Below, piece after piece: positions 1-8,568 of a DNA stretch of 64,000 nt. Origin of the DNA: Halobacteriovorax sp. (GTDB lineage Bacteria > Bdellovibrionota > Bacteriovoracia > Bacteriovoracales > Bacteriovoracaceae); assembly GCA_002720865.1 (NCBI GenBank), contig PBIO01000005.1:1-64000 (forward strand), written 5' to 3'. A program made the position numbers and the translations under genes. Under the pieces are notes generated by a model. It made no database searches, was not told the origin of the DNA, and was given only the letters and a program-made list of their open reading frames with translations. Each line of letters starts with the position of its first letter. The stretch's first letter is position 1.

Positions 1-27
1 AGTGTAAGAAAGATATTCAAAATCTAG

Positions 28-63
28 CTTGCGAAGCAAGTTGATCCAGGATGGATCAATTTT
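28..63 (+). terminator. Tandem hairpins ending in a short T run
   Basis: Two hairpins abut. CTTGC (28-32) pairs with GCAAG (36-40) around GAA, then TTGATCC (41-47) pairs with GGATCAA (53-59) around a five-base loop and is followed by TTTT. This looks like the intrinsic terminator of a rightward gene lying to the left of the window. The T run is short, so strength is uncertain. Confidence 0.5.
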
Positions 64-71
64 GAATGTCT

Positions 72-95
72 AAAAACTAGGATGGTTTTAGTTTT
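72..95 (-). terminator. Weak AT-rich terminator of the gene at 133-498
   Basis: On the minus strand AAAACTA and TAGTTTT (7 bp) flank a nine-base loop and run into TTTTT, about 40 bases past the stop of the leftward gene. The stem is AT-rich, so this is a weak call. Confidence 0.35.
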
Positions 96-132
96 ATCAC
101 CACCCAAGTAGGTCAGTTTTCATTTTATAAAC

Positions 133-498
133 TTATCTAAAACAAGCTACTTTCGAGTTTTCTCTGTGGTCATATTCAAAGTTTGTTATTAGCTCAACTT
201 CAGAATCAGTTTGGCAACCCTTGAACTTAATACAAAGTTTATAGTGATAATCTTTCTTTTCTAAATCGACTTTTGTAATCTTATAAACTTCAAAGCTTGA
301 ATTGGGACTTACTTTAAAGCAATCACCGACATTGTATTGATTAATTTTTTCTTGTTCAGCTTTTATCTCAGATTTAGTTTTAACATCTTTGACCGCGGGA
401 TTTCCTATCGCTTTATGGACGTCATTAATATCTCTATCTTTCGTAAAATAATATAATCCACCAAAAACCAGGCATGCAATAATAAAGAACTTCTTCAA
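133..498 (-). CDS. Small membrane-anchored or exported hypothetical protein
   Basis: A 121-residue protein of unknown function. Residues 3-18 are hydrophobic after MKK, giving a signal anchor or signal peptide; the rest is polar and charged, with cysteines near residues 59, 89, 95 and 119 that could pair outside the cytoplasm. The start codon is TTG: the minus strand just upstream reads AGAGGGGGAAAC, a strong Shine-Dalgarno at good spacing, which decides this start. It is divergent from the membrane protein at 521, and the starts are only 22 bases apart. No family was recognised. Confidence 0.7.
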   Translation of the reverse strand: MKKFFIIACLVFGGLYYFTKDRDINDVHKAIGNPAVKDVKTKSEIKAEQEKINQYNVGDCFKVSPNSSFEVYKITKVDLEKKDYHYKLCIKFKGCQTDSEVELITNFEYDHRENSKVACFR

Positions 499-520
499 GT
501 TTCCCCCTCTTTTACTATAT

Positions 521-1369
521 ATGTATAATAAACTACGTTTGCAATATTTCCAAAAAAACGAGAGTAGCTTGAGCGAATTTGGCAGGTATTTCCTAGATTA
601 TTTTGAAAAAAGGTTTCCTTTTTTTGATTTTACATTGCCTCTTATTCTTCTACTTTATCCCATTATACCTTCTTTAGTCCCCCTTTACTTCTTACCTAAA
701 TACTATGGGCTACACTTCCTCTATTTGTTTTTAATGCTGTTTAACCTCAGGCTTCATAGAGACTTCTCAGAAGGTCTTCATATTAAATCTTTTAAGAAAT
801 ACTTTATAGGCCTAATTGGGTTATCAGCAATCTTGCTTTTACTGTTTAGTGTTTTATTTACCTATTTAGAAAGAGGTCAATTTGATGCGGACATAAGGTT
901 TAACTGGAGAAGTTTCTTTTTCTTTCTCTCTAGTGCTAGCCTTTTAGTTTTTAATGCTCTTTGGTACTTTATTGGCTCAAAGATGATAACAAAACCACTC
1001 GTATCGTTCTCAATTGCAAGCCTGAGATTCCCTCTCCTACTTGTTCCTCCTTTATTTTTAAACTTACATGAAAGCCAGACGGCTGCAGTCCTTCTCTTGC
1101 TAGGCTTTGTATTTTTCCATTGTTTAGCTTTTGAATTATATAAAGAAAAAAATACTGTCGTAGCATACGTTAGGTACTTTTTTGTAATGCTGTATGGATG
1201 TATGATGGGCCTTTGTGCTCTTGAGGCAGAGCTTGGTTATCTTTTTCTTGGGCTTGTCTTGTTAGGTACCATTGGACTTATAATATTTGATAAAAAAATG
1301 GACCAAAGAATCCTCTTTGGCCCTTCGATAATATTTTCTTGGAGCTATTTAGCCTTAACTATTGTGTAG
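521..1369 (+). CDS. Polytopic inner-membrane protein, unknown function
   Basis: A 282-residue protein, mostly hydrophobic, with about seven or eight predicted transmembrane segments: near residues 38-60, 64-75, 92-113, 130-152, 160-180, 187-205, 215-233 and 238-256. No catalytic motif or transporter signature was recognised. The ATG at 521 has no Shine-Dalgarno, because its upstream bases are the ribosome site of the divergent gene. An in-frame TTG at 569 follows CGAGAG and could be the true start, which would remove 16 residues before the first helix. Its 3' end overlaps the convergent gene at 1359 by 11 bases. Confidence 0.7.
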   Translation: MYNKLRLQYFQKNESSLSEFGRYFLDYFEKRFPFFDFTLPLILLLYPIIPSLVPLYFLPKYYGLHFLYLFLMLFNLRLHRDFSEGLHIKSFKKYFIGLIGLSAILLLLFSVLFTYLERGQFDADIRFNWRSFFFFLSSASLLVFNALWYFIGSKMITKPLVSFSIASLRFPLLLVPPLFLNLHESQTAAVLLLLGFVFFHCLAFELYKEKNTVVAYVRYFFVMLYGCMMGLCALEAELGYLFLGLVLLGTIGLIIFDKKMDQRILFGPSIIFSWSYLALTIV

Positions 1370-1664
1370 TACTCACACCATGCTCATCTTCATCATCAGG
1401 TGCTCTGTTCTCAAGACCTCTTAATACTTTTTCAAATTCTTTGGCGTCTTCTTTGATATATTCTAAATCTTCCACCGTATAGTTATGAAGATAATCTTTT
1501 AAAAGTAAGGCCTGAGTCTCTGAAAGAGAATGCTTTATCGCTTGGATGAGCACTGCTTTTTTCTTCACAGGATCTGGCTCACCGGTGTAATGGTCCTGGG
1601 CTATGCTAGCGTGAACTGTTGTTGAAAATGCCATAATTAGGGCCATGGAAATTAGTCTTTTCAT
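1359..1664 (-). CDS. Small exported acidic protein
   Basis: A 101-residue hypothetical protein. Residues 1-19 form a classic signal peptide (MKR, a hydrophobic core, cleavage near VHAS). The mature part is charged and helical, with a Glu/Asp-rich segment at residues 63-95. The ATG is preceded by GAGGTAATA on the minus strand, a usable Shine-Dalgarno. It is likely periplasmic. No family was recognised; the neighbours give no functional clue. Confidence 0.7.
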   Translation of the reverse strand: MKRLISMALIMAFSTTVHASIAQDHYTGEPDPVKKKAVLIQAIKHSLSETQALLLKDYLHNYTVEDLEYIKEDAKEFEKVLRGLENRAPDDEDEHGVSTTQ

Positions 1665-1815
1665 TATTACCTCGTTTCTAGGTAAATCATTGCAATAATT
1701 AGGCCTAAGTTAATTGCTATATATAGCTGTTTTTAGGAGAGTGTATAGGTATAAGTGTCTAAAATTTAAACAGACCTGACTTAAGCTTTTACGACTAAAA
1801 AGCCGATAAAGACTG

Positions 1816-3693
1816 GTGAGAAAATACTGGGAATTCAATTCAATTATCGCTTTGTTTATCATTAGCTCGTTGTTTATTGAGTTAAATCTCGGGCAACTAG
1901 ATCGAAATCGAAAAATAGCGTCCCTATACAATGGAATGGGAGGATGTAATCAGCATATAAACTTTTTTTTAAGACCATATGAAGATTTAGATGAGTTTAC
2001 GGTCAAAGACTTAAAGAGATTAAAGAATAAGGATAACCTTGATAGCCGCTTTTTAATGCGATTTCATGAAAGGCTAAAAGCTGTCAGTTGGCAATACAAG
2101 CTAAACGCAAATGAACTTGAAAGACTTAAGGCCCTCCCAGCCTATAAAACAAACTCAGCACTAACCACGAGAATTAATCAACTTGAAATTGAAAATGCAG
2201 CGATCTTAAAAGAATTTGAAACAGAAGCACGGCTAGATCAGTATCTAGCAAAATCAGATGAGCTTTTTAATACTTATTATAACGGCAAACTTGAACAAGA
2301 TGAATTGCTCAGTCACTTCAATGAAGAGCAACTTGAAGCACTACTACGTTTCTTTCCGCTTGATCCAACCAAAGGTCAAAAAGTAAGGGCCCAGATCATT
2401 TCAAATTTTTTCACTGTTGCACCGTTAATTTTGGTGCCATTAGCTTCAGTAGCTTTTGACGGGGGGCTTACGGCCGGACTTCTTGCAGGGCTAAAGTTAT
2501 CTGCAGGAATGAAGGGTTTGGATATTGCCTTAGATCTTTTTATGAACAATATGACAAAAGTAGTCTCTCCTCAAAAGCTTGTTCTTTTGACGGCAGCAAC
2601 GACCAATGTCCCTGAACTTGGTGCCTCACAAGTTTCAGCAGTCATAGGAGACCCCTTAGCAGAGGTTGCCTCTACTCCCCTAGGTTCTAATCCGGCCAAC
2701 TTTCTTTTAGCAGGTTTTGCCCTTTTTACGAGTTTAAAATCTCAGGCCGTAACTAAAGGAATTATCAGATCTCACGAAAAGTTTGGACCAAAGGCCATAT
2801 GGAAAACAATTAAGAGCATCGATAGAGTTGCCCTAAGAAAACACTTAGGAATTGCGGGTATTTTTGCTATAGATGCATTGGCCTTCCAGTATATAGTTAA
2901 ACCTTCTCTTGAGAAAGGAAACGTCCTTCCCCTAGCGGCCTGGATGACAGTTAATATTCCACTCTTGTTTCGTTACTTTACAAAAGGCGCAAGAGAGGCA
3001 CAGCTTGAAATGGGTAAATCCATTGCAGACTTTAAAGAGAATGGAGCCAAACAAATTGAATCGCTTTTGATGCAAAATAAATTTGAGTTTGAAGAAACCT
3101 CTAAGGAGCTACTCGCCACGGTTGCTAGCTTAAAAAAAATTAAGACAAAAAGAAAGATTAAACCTTCTGAAGTTGAAGAGCATTTTAAAAACTTAAAGAT
3201 CAAGTTTGAAAGTTCAGAAACTTTTAAACTTGAAATCGAAAGGGCCATGCATTTTATCGACAATAAAGATCTTTATGTTTTTTTAAAGATGGGTGGACTT
3301 ACCGATGAGGCAGCCAAAAAACTTAGTAAAAAAGAAAAGGTAAAGATCGTATCAGGCATAGTGGCTGGCTTCGCTGCCATAATAGGTTTTTCAGTTCTTT
3401 TAGACGACGGTGTTAGCGATCTATCTGAGGCTATCCCAGGTATGGACAAGTCGGCAGGAGGCTTTTTTATTTTAAGCTTTTTCTCTTCTCTTGGAGAATT
3501 CTTGGTGACAAAAAAATTCTTTTCGGTAGGAAACTATAATGCTGGAGCCGAGAATATTGCGTATTCCAACGCCATTAATTTAATGCTAGCTAAAATGGCC
3601 TTAGCCACTAGTTTTTTTAAGCATCACCTTTTTACAGATGAAAATGGGGAGCCTATTGAAGTTGCCGACCCCTCTGAAGAACCCAGCAATTAG
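1816..3693 (+). CDS. Divergent cation/Ca2+ antiporter-like membrane protein
   Basis: A 625-residue protein starting at GTG (weak ribosome site); the N-terminal helix at residues 9-25 supports this start. Residues 60-190 are charged and helical. Two segments resemble the inverted alpha-repeats of the Na+/Ca2+ exchanger (CaCA) superfamily. The first (about 258-300) has TTNVPELGAS with Glu267 and then LGSNPANFL at 289-297; the second (about 552-592) has SSLGEFLV with Glu561 and then YSNAIN at 583-588. In CaCA proteins the Glu in each repeat binds the cation and GSNxxN follows it. A roughly 120-residue charged, helical region (390-510) separates the halves. The motif match and topology support an exchanger fold; ion and direction are unknown. 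Confidence 0.6.
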   Translation: MRKYWEFNSIIALFIISSLFIELNLGQLDRNRKIASLYNGMGGCNQHINFFLRPYEDLDEFTVKDLKRLKNKDNLDSRFLMRFHERLKAVSWQYKLNANELERLKALPAYKTNSALTTRINQLEIENAAILKEFETEARLDQYLAKSDELFNTYYNGKLEQDELLSHFNEEQLEALLRFFPLDPTKGQKVRAQIISNFFTVAPLILVPLASVAFDGGLTAGLLAGLKLSAGMKGLDIALDLFMNNMTKVVSPQKLVLLTAATTNVPELGASQVSAVIGDPLAEVASTPLGSNPANFLLAGFALFTSLKSQAVTKGIIRSHEKFGPKAIWKTIKSIDRVALRKHLGIAGIFAIDALAFQYIVKPSLEKGNVLPLAAWMTVNIPLLFRYFTKGAREAQLEMGKSIADFKENGAKQIESLLMQNKFEFEETSKELLATVASLKKIKTKRKIKPSEVEEHFKNLKIKFESSETFKLEIERAMHFIDNKDLYVFLKMGGLTDEAAKKLSKKEKVKIVSGIVAGFAAIIGFSVLLDDGVSDLSEAIPGMDKSAGGFFILSFFSSLGEFLVTKKFFSVGNYNAGAENIAYSNAINLMLAKMALATSFFKHHLFTDENGEPIEVADPSEEPSN

Positions 3694-3908
3694 TCCATAC
3701 ATTTATTTTGTTCAGCTAACTTCTTAGTTATGTCGATAGCATCTTCATAAATATAATAATGATTACTGATAGGCCTCTTGTTGATATAAACCTGAAATAC
3801 ATTATCTTTATAATGCTTTTTTACTGAGCAGACATCGGTTGTTGGAACTATTTTTCCTGATCCACAACCCAAAATAAATAGTAAACTTAATAGATATATC
3901 TTTTTCAT
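3690..3908 (-). CDS. Small lipoprotein
   Basis: A 72-residue protein with a lipoprotein signal peptide: MKK, a hydrophobic core and the lipobox FILGC, with the acylated Cys at residue 15. The mature part is about 57 residues with two further cysteines (27 and 70). Start ATG with AGGAT upstream. It lies 13 bases downstream of the FecR gene and is probably co-transcribed with it; its stop overlaps the convergent exchanger gene by four bases. Function unknown. Confidence 0.7.
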   Translation of the reverse strand: MKKIYLLSLLFILGCGSGKIVPTTDVCSVKKHYKDNVFQVYINKRPISNHYYIYEDAIDITKKLAEQNKCMD

Positions 3909-3921
3909 TTATCATCCTATT

Positions 3922-4896
3922 TTATAAGTCGTTTTCAAACTCGTCACAATCACGCTCTCTTCTAAAGCGTTCGTATTCACCACTTCCCGGGATAGTCTTG
4001 TAGTAATAATAAAAACACTTATTATCAGCTCTATTTTTATCACTATTCATGACTGCATCTCGAATATCCCAAGGCTCATTTTTTAGGATATAGCGAAATC
4101 CACCGGCAATAACACCTTTAACAGAAGTATTAGCTATCTTTTTAGCAACCTCTTTAACTTTAGGTGCGGGCTGCTCCTTTTTTGGATCTTCCTTAGAGGT
4201 AACTCCGTGAGACTTAGAAATTGAACTATCTAGGTCAACAAAGCTTCCATCAGAATTTTGTAGGGCAGGAAGAAACTCATCACTTGATGCAATCAGCTCT
4301 AAACTCTTAGAACTTATACTCTTAATTGAACCTATCCCATTTTCTCTAATAAGATTTGTATTTAAGGCCTTACCAGGAGTTAGACTATAAGATTTAACCG
4401 CGGTCCCAAGCTTTGAGGTATTAACTTCAACGACACCTTTGGTAAGCATAACATCAGTAGAAGGAGCCCCTTTTACAAGGTAGCTATTGGCCAAAATTTC
4501 AGTACCTCTAACACCTAGAGCGACTTCAGCATTAGAAAAAACGATGGTTTCCCCTTCTTTTCTTTTTTCTTTTACATGGGCCCTAATCTTTCCTCTTAAA
4601 AAATTATAAACGGTCTTTCTTTTTCCGTTTTTAATTTTATAGACGCTTACTTTGAACATACTATTGGGTCCTAAAGAAACCAGAGTATTGTCTAAGAATC
4701 TAACTTTCAAAAGTGTTGAACCTTTGGTTATCAGAACATCTCCTTCATTTACAGGAGATCCAAGAGTTAAAGGAGCTTCTTTACCTTTGATAAAGGCATC
4801 CCCTTTAATGACGAGCACTTTAGCCACTTCCCCATTTTCCTGGGCAAGACCGACGCTAGCGATAAAGAGTAGGATAATAAATAATCCAGATTTCAC
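3922..4896 (-). CDS. Exported FecR-domain protein
   Basis: A 324-residue protein starting at GTG 4896, because the minus strand reads AAGGAGG four bases upstream and this start places a clean signal peptide (KSGLFIILLFIASVGLAQ) at the N-terminus; the in-frame ATG at 4920 lies upstream of that ribosome site. Residues about 25-170 form a FecR domain, with a beta-rich core, LGPNSMFKV, and the hallmark ALGVRGTE. In classical systems FecR senses ligand and controls a sigma factor, but no sigma factor is nearby and the protein lacks a cytoplasmic anti-sigma part, so it is a solo periplasmic FecR protein. The C-terminal half is low-complexity and unassigned. First to second gene of an operon with the lipoprotein at 3690. 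Confidence 0.8.
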   Translation of the reverse strand: MKSGLFIILLFIASVGLAQENGEVAKVLVIKGDAFIKGKEAPLTLGSPVNEGDVLITKGSTLLKVRFLDNTLVSLGPNSMFKVSVYKIKNGKRKTVYNFLRGKIRAHVKEKRKEGETIVFSNAEVALGVRGTEILANSYLVKGAPSTDVMLTKGVVEVNTSKLGTAVKSYSLTPGKALNTNLIRENGIGSIKSISSKSLELIASSDEFLPALQNSDGSFVDLDSSISKSHGVTSKEDPKKEQPAPKVKEVAKKIANTSVKGVIAGGFRYILKNEPWDIRDAVMNSDKNRADNKCFYYYYKTIPGSGEYERFRRERDCDEFENDL

Positions 4897-4943
4897 ACTT
4901 CCTCCTTGAAGCGGGGTCATATAAGAGTCTTTATTATAACGAT

Positions 4944-5654
4944 TTATTTCCAGTCGGAAAGAGGTACATGTGGAACATCATTACAAAGGATAGGAACACC
5001 CTCTGCTTGTAATGACCGCGCTTTTTTATCAATGAAAACAGCTTGTGAAATTCCAAAAATTTGTAGTCTCAAGTATTTTTTGATTAGCTTATCAAGTTCT
5101 TGCTTCTTTCCTTGTGGAGCGACTGCAATATATCTTGGCGCTAGATCAGCTGTCCTTAACAAGCTTTCTAGCAGATGCCTTAACAAACAATCATAAGACT
5201 TATTAAATTTAAGTTTTTCTAATTCTCTGACTATGCTTATTTTAAAAGGTTTATAGCCAATCTTTAGAGAAGCTTTAAGGTTCTTTTTTATGATTTTTGT
5301 TTTGGGTTTATAGATATTCAAATAACCCCTTGGAATCTGCGCAGTTCTTGTTATTATTTCAGGAGTCTCTCTCATATCAATGAAGTCTTCACACATAAAA
5401 GGTATACCTAAGTTCTGAAATTGAGAGGATTTACGATCGTATTTATTGGCCTTTAATAAAATAAGCTTCTCCCAAATGATAAGATATCTGCTTATTTTCT
5501 CTGATGCTCCATTAGTTTCTTTTGAGTAGGCCCCTCTTCTTTCTCTGTTTAGTTCAATAGCGTCCTTTACATGATCGTAAAAACAGCGATTTAGCTCCTC
5601 CCCTAGGGATTGAAAGCTTATTAATGCTAAAAATAAGGTCAGATAAAGCTTCAT
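4944..5654 (-). CDS. Exported hypothetical protein with internal repeat
   Basis: A 236-residue protein with a signal peptide (residues 1-18, cleavage near SLGEE). The mature protein is basic and helical. Two similar motifs appear: FQNLGIPFMCEDF in the middle and LQAEGVPILCNDV near the C-terminus, each preceded by a Lys/Arg-rich helix, suggesting an internal duplication of about 110 residues. No family was recognised. Its stop is 47 bases before the start of the FecR gene on the same strand, so they may form one transcription unit. Confidence 0.65.
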   Translation of the reverse strand: MKLYLTLFLALISFQSLGEELNRCFYDHVKDAIELNRERRGAYSKETNGASEKISRYLIIWEKLILLKANKYDRKSSQFQNLGIPFMCEDFIDMRETPEIITRTAQIPRGYLNIYKPKTKIIKKNLKASLKIGYKPFKISIVRELEKLKFNKSYDCLLRHLLESLLRTADLAPRYIAVAPQGKKQELDKLIKKYLRLQIFGISQAVFIDKKARSLQAEGVPILCNDVPHVPLSDWK

Positions 5655-5705
5655 AGAAGGCTAACTTAACGCATCATGTAGGCCAATTCAAGGGATTTGA
5701 ACTGA

Positions 5706-6818
5706 TTACTCGCTCTCTAGGATTATCCTAAGCATCCTTCTTAAGGGCTCAGCGGCCCCCCAAAGAAGTTGATCACCTACCGTAAAGACATTTAAATATT
5801 CCTCACCAAGATTCATTTTTCTCACTCTTCCCACAGGGATTTCAAGGGTGCCGGTAGCAAAAGTTGGACAAAGATATTTTAAGGTTTCTTCTTTATTGTT
5901 CGGAACAAATTTTACCCAATCATTAGCTTCTTTAATCATGGATTCTATTTCATCGATAGGGATATTTTTATTAAGCTTAATGGTTAAGGCCTGAGAATGG
6001 CATCTCATGGCCCCCATACGAACGCAGGTTCCATCAATAGGGATAAGGTTTTTAGATCCTAAAATTTTATTAGTCTCACTAATCCCTTTCCATTCTTCTT
6101 TTGTTTGGCCGGCCTCTACGGGTACGTCAATCCATGGAATTAAGGAACCTGCCAATGGCGCTCCAAAATTCTCACTAGGAAATGTTTTTGATCTCATGGA
6201 AGCAGTAATGGTTTTATCAACGTCAAGAATTGTTTTTGCTGGATCTGTATACTCATGCTCAGCAACGGTACCAAGAGTTTTCATTTGGTTTAAAAGCTCA
6301 AGCATGTTTTTAGCACCGGCCCCTGAGGCCGCTTGATAAGTCATACTAGTTAGCCATTCAATGGCGTTGTGATTAAAAAGACCACCTACGGCCATTAACA
6401 TTAATGACACTGTACAGTTGGGTCCTATAAAGTCTTTTTTTCCATTATGAAGAGCTGATTTTATTACCTCTAAATTTACTGGATCTAAAATTAAAGTTGA
6501 ATCTTCCTTCATTCTTAAAGCAGAGGCTGCATCGATCCAATAGCCACCCCAACCAGATTTTCTTAACTCGGGATAGATCTCATTCGTATATGAACCACCT
6601 TGGCAGGTGATGATAATATCCATCTTAGAAAGCTCTTCAATAGAAGAAGCATCTTTAAGTTCTCCGTCATGACCACCATGAGCGGGAGCCTTTTGGCCGG
6701 TCTGAGAAGTTGAAAAAAAGCATGGCTCGATAAGATCAAAATCTTTTTCTTCTAGCATTCTGCCCATTAAAACGGAGCCAACCATTCCACGCCAACCAAC
6801 TAATCCAACTTTTTTCAT
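5706..6818 (-). CDS. asd: Aspartate-semialdehyde dehydrogenase
   Basis: A 370-residue enzyme reducing aspartyl phosphate to aspartate semialdehyde with NADPH, the step feeding lysine/DAP, threonine and methionine synthesis. The N-terminus VGLVGWRGMVGSVLM is the NADP-binding motif of the E. coli-type enzyme; the catalytic cysteine lies in GPNCTVSLMLM (Cys135, the same number as in E. coli). Length matches the usual 367-370. The start is ATG 6818, preceded by GAGG and placing the Rossmann motif at the N-terminus; the longer reading to 6860 adds 14 residues with no family match. It faces away from the lysine operon and is outside its riboswitch. Confidence 0.96.
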   Translation of the reverse strand: MKKVGLVGWRGMVGSVLMGRMLEEKDFDLIEPCFFSTSQTGQKAPAHGGHDGELKDASSIEELSKMDIIITCQGGSYTNEIYPELRKSGWGGYWIDAASALRMKEDSTLILDPVNLEVIKSALHNGKKDFIGPNCTVSLMLMAVGGLFNHNAIEWLTSMTYQAASGAGAKNMLELLNQMKTLGTVAEHEYTDPAKTILDVDKTITASMRSKTFPSENFGAPLAGSLIPWIDVPVEAGQTKEEWKGISETNKILGSKNLIPIDGTCVRMGAMRCHSQALTIKLNKNIPIDEIESMIKEANDWVKFVPNNKEETLKYLCPTFATGTLEIPVGRVRKMNLGEEYLNVFTVGDQLLWGAAEPLRRMLRIILESE

Positions 6819-6871
6819 AATGACCTCAATATGTAATTTATCCCCACAATGATTATTCAAAACTGTTGGAC

Positions 6872-6900
6872 TTGTAAACTAGAGCATTTTAGACTATTCT
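6872..6900 (+). promoter_or_regulatory. Probable sigma-70 promoter of the lysine operon
   Basis: TTGTAA at 6872-6877 and TATTCT at 6895-6900 are separated by exactly 17 bases. Transcription would begin near 6907, immediately before the first stem of the lysine riboswitch, which is where the promoter is expected. Confidence 0.55.
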
Positions 6901-6909
6901 GAATTTGCG

Positions 6910-7097
6910 CTGCCGAAGAGGTGCAATTTTCAGGTAGCCGATATCTAGGACAACGGAGTCCATTTGAGGTGTCGGTCAGGGGAAAATTGCCGAAGTTAGC
7001 TGAGTCCGTTGCTCATCTAACTGGTTTGCTCGAGTTGAATCTCGCAGACTGTCATGGACCTAAAATCATTCAAGGACCCATGGAGAGCTTCTGGCCG
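6910..7097 (+). promoter_or_regulatory. Lysine riboswitch (L box) upstream of lysC
   Basis: The leader carries the conserved elements of the lysine aptamer in order: GAAGAGGTGC (6915-6924), CAGGGGAAAATTGCCGAAG (6977-6995), GTTGAATCTCGCAGACTGTC (7034-7053) and GGAGAGCTTCTGG (7082-7094). The P1 helix forms between GCCGAAG (6912-6918) and CTTCTGGC (7088-7095) with one bulge. The same blocks occur in the E. coli lysC leader. A perfect hairpin CGGATA/TATCCG (7096-7110) follows, but no T-run terminator is seen before the lysC start. Control is therefore more likely through translation: CACC at 7120-7123 could pair with the AAGGTG ribosome site. That mechanism is inference; the aptamer call is firm. 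Confidence 0.96.
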
Positions 7098-7194
7098 GAT
7101 AATCTATCCGTTCTAACTCACCGCTTTAGCACGCACAAACTTTTAAAATCATTAATGTTTGAGTAAAATTTGCTCGCATGAAAAGGTGTTAAAT

Positions 7195-8568
7195 ATGAGT
7201 GCTGATAAAACAAAAGTTACTGTTGCTAAATTTGGTGGTTCATCTATGAGCGATGCCACGGCCATTAATCGTTCTGCCAAAGTGGCCTTCGATCATAAAG
7301 CAAATATAGTGGTTGTTTCCGCAACCTATGGAACAACCAATCTCTTGTTAAAATTAGTTGATACGGCAATCACCGACACTTGGAATAAATGCCAAGAAAT
7401 TCTAAGTGATATAGAAGATCGTCATTTAAAAATCGCCGGTGACCTTGAGGCCAGTCCGCAAATTGTTGAAGAGATGAAGACAGTTTTAAGAGAGCTTGAG
7501 ACAATCACTAAAGGGATCAATCTTTTAAAGGACTGCAGCCCTAAGGCAAAAGATGGGATTGTGAGTGCTGGAGAAAGACTGTCTTCACCACTTATGACCG
7601 TGGCCTTAGGAGATTTATACGAAGATAAGAAGGTTGAGCTTTTTGACGTAAGAAAGGTTATTAAAACCGACGATCAATTTGGAAGCGCTGTACCTGACTT
7701 TAATCTTATTAAGACAAATTCAGATAAATATTTAATGGGGGCCAAGTACGGAGAAGTTGTCTTTGTCACTCAAGGCTTTCTAGGTTCAAATGAAGCAGGT
7801 ACTACAACCACTCTTGGTCGTGGGGGCTCAGATTATTCTGCGGCTTTATTAGCGGAAGGAATCAATGCTGACCTTCTAGAAATATGGACTGATGTGGCGG
7901 GCATTGCGACAACTGACCCGAGAGTTTGTGAATCAGCGAGACCGATAAACGAAATTACATTCCAAGAAGCTGCTGAAATGGCCACAATGGGTGCCAAGAT
8001 TCTTCATCCGACAACATTAACTCCGGCTAAAAGGGCCGGCATACCAGTATTTGTGGGATCAAGTTTGGAGCCAGACGCTCCTGGAACTTGGATAAAAGAA
8101 CAGAGTAAGGAAGCGCCCCTTGTTAGGGCCCTGGCTAATCGAAAAGATCAAAGTCTTTTGACTTTATCAACTCCAGACATGCTACATCAGCATGGCTTTT
8201 TATTTAAAATCTTTGAAATTTTTAATCGCCATCAAATCTCTGTAGACAGTATTACAACTTCAGAAATCTCTGTTGCCTTAACAATTGAAGACTCAACCCT
8301 TCTTAACAAGAAGCTTTTAAATGAACTTGAAAACTTTGCCAGTGTAAGTGTAGAAGAAGACCTCTCCTTAGTGAGCGTGATTGGTAATCATATAAATCAC
8401 ACTCCTGGCATAGCTCAAAAACTTTTCAATGCCCTTCAAGAGGGTGATTCGAAAATAAATGTCCGTATGATCTGCCATGGTGCAAGTAAGCATAACTTCT
8501 GCTTCCTGGTGCACGAAGACGATGCCACCATGGCGATCAAACGACTACACAAGGAATTTATCGGATGA
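7195..8568 (+). CDS. lysC: Aspartate kinase, LysC type
   Basis: A 457-residue monofunctional aspartokinase, phosphorylating aspartate to aspartyl phosphate. The kinase domain starts with VAKFGGSSM (residues 10-18); further motifs are TLGRGGSDYSA and EIWTDVAGI. The C-terminal 150 residues form ACT domains, and overall layout and length follow the lysine-sensitive LysC (AK III) type. The start is ATG 7195, six bases after AAGGTG; a TTG-initiated extension to 7159 lacks a ribosome site and family similarity. It is the first gene of the riboswitch-controlled operon and overlaps dapB by ATGA, so lysine probably controls it both at expression and, by family analogy, allosterically. Confidence 0.96.
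   Translation: MSADKTKVTVAKFGGSSMSDATAINRSAKVAFDHKANIVVVSATYGTTNLLLKLVDTAITDTWNKCQEILSDIEDRHLKIAGDLEASPQIVEEMKTVLRELETITKGINLLKDCSPKAKDGIVSAGERLSSPLMTVALGDLYEDKKVELFDVRKVIKTDDQFGSAVPDFNLIKTNSDKYLMGAKYGEVVFVTQGFLGSNEAGTTTTLGRGGSDYSAALLAEGINADLLEIWTDVAGIATTDPRVCESARPINEITFQEAAEMATMGAKILHPTTLTPAKRAGIPVFVGSSLEPDAPGTWIKEQSKEAPLVRALANRKDQSLLTLSTPDMLHQHGFLFKIFEIFNRHQISVDSITTSEISVALTIEDSTLLNKKLLNELENFASVSVEEDLSLVSVIGNHINHTPGIAQKLFNALQEGDSKINVRMICHGASKHNFCFLVHEDDATMAIKRLHKEFIG

Noticed and set aside
1710-1931. Minus-strand frame of 73 codons over the exchanger start
   Set aside because: It overlaps the start of the plus-strand exchanger gene and has no signal, motif or ribosome site.
6921-7166. Open frame of 81 codons before lysC
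   Set aside because: It lies wholly in the lysine riboswitch and its expression region; no ribosome site or protein-like composition.
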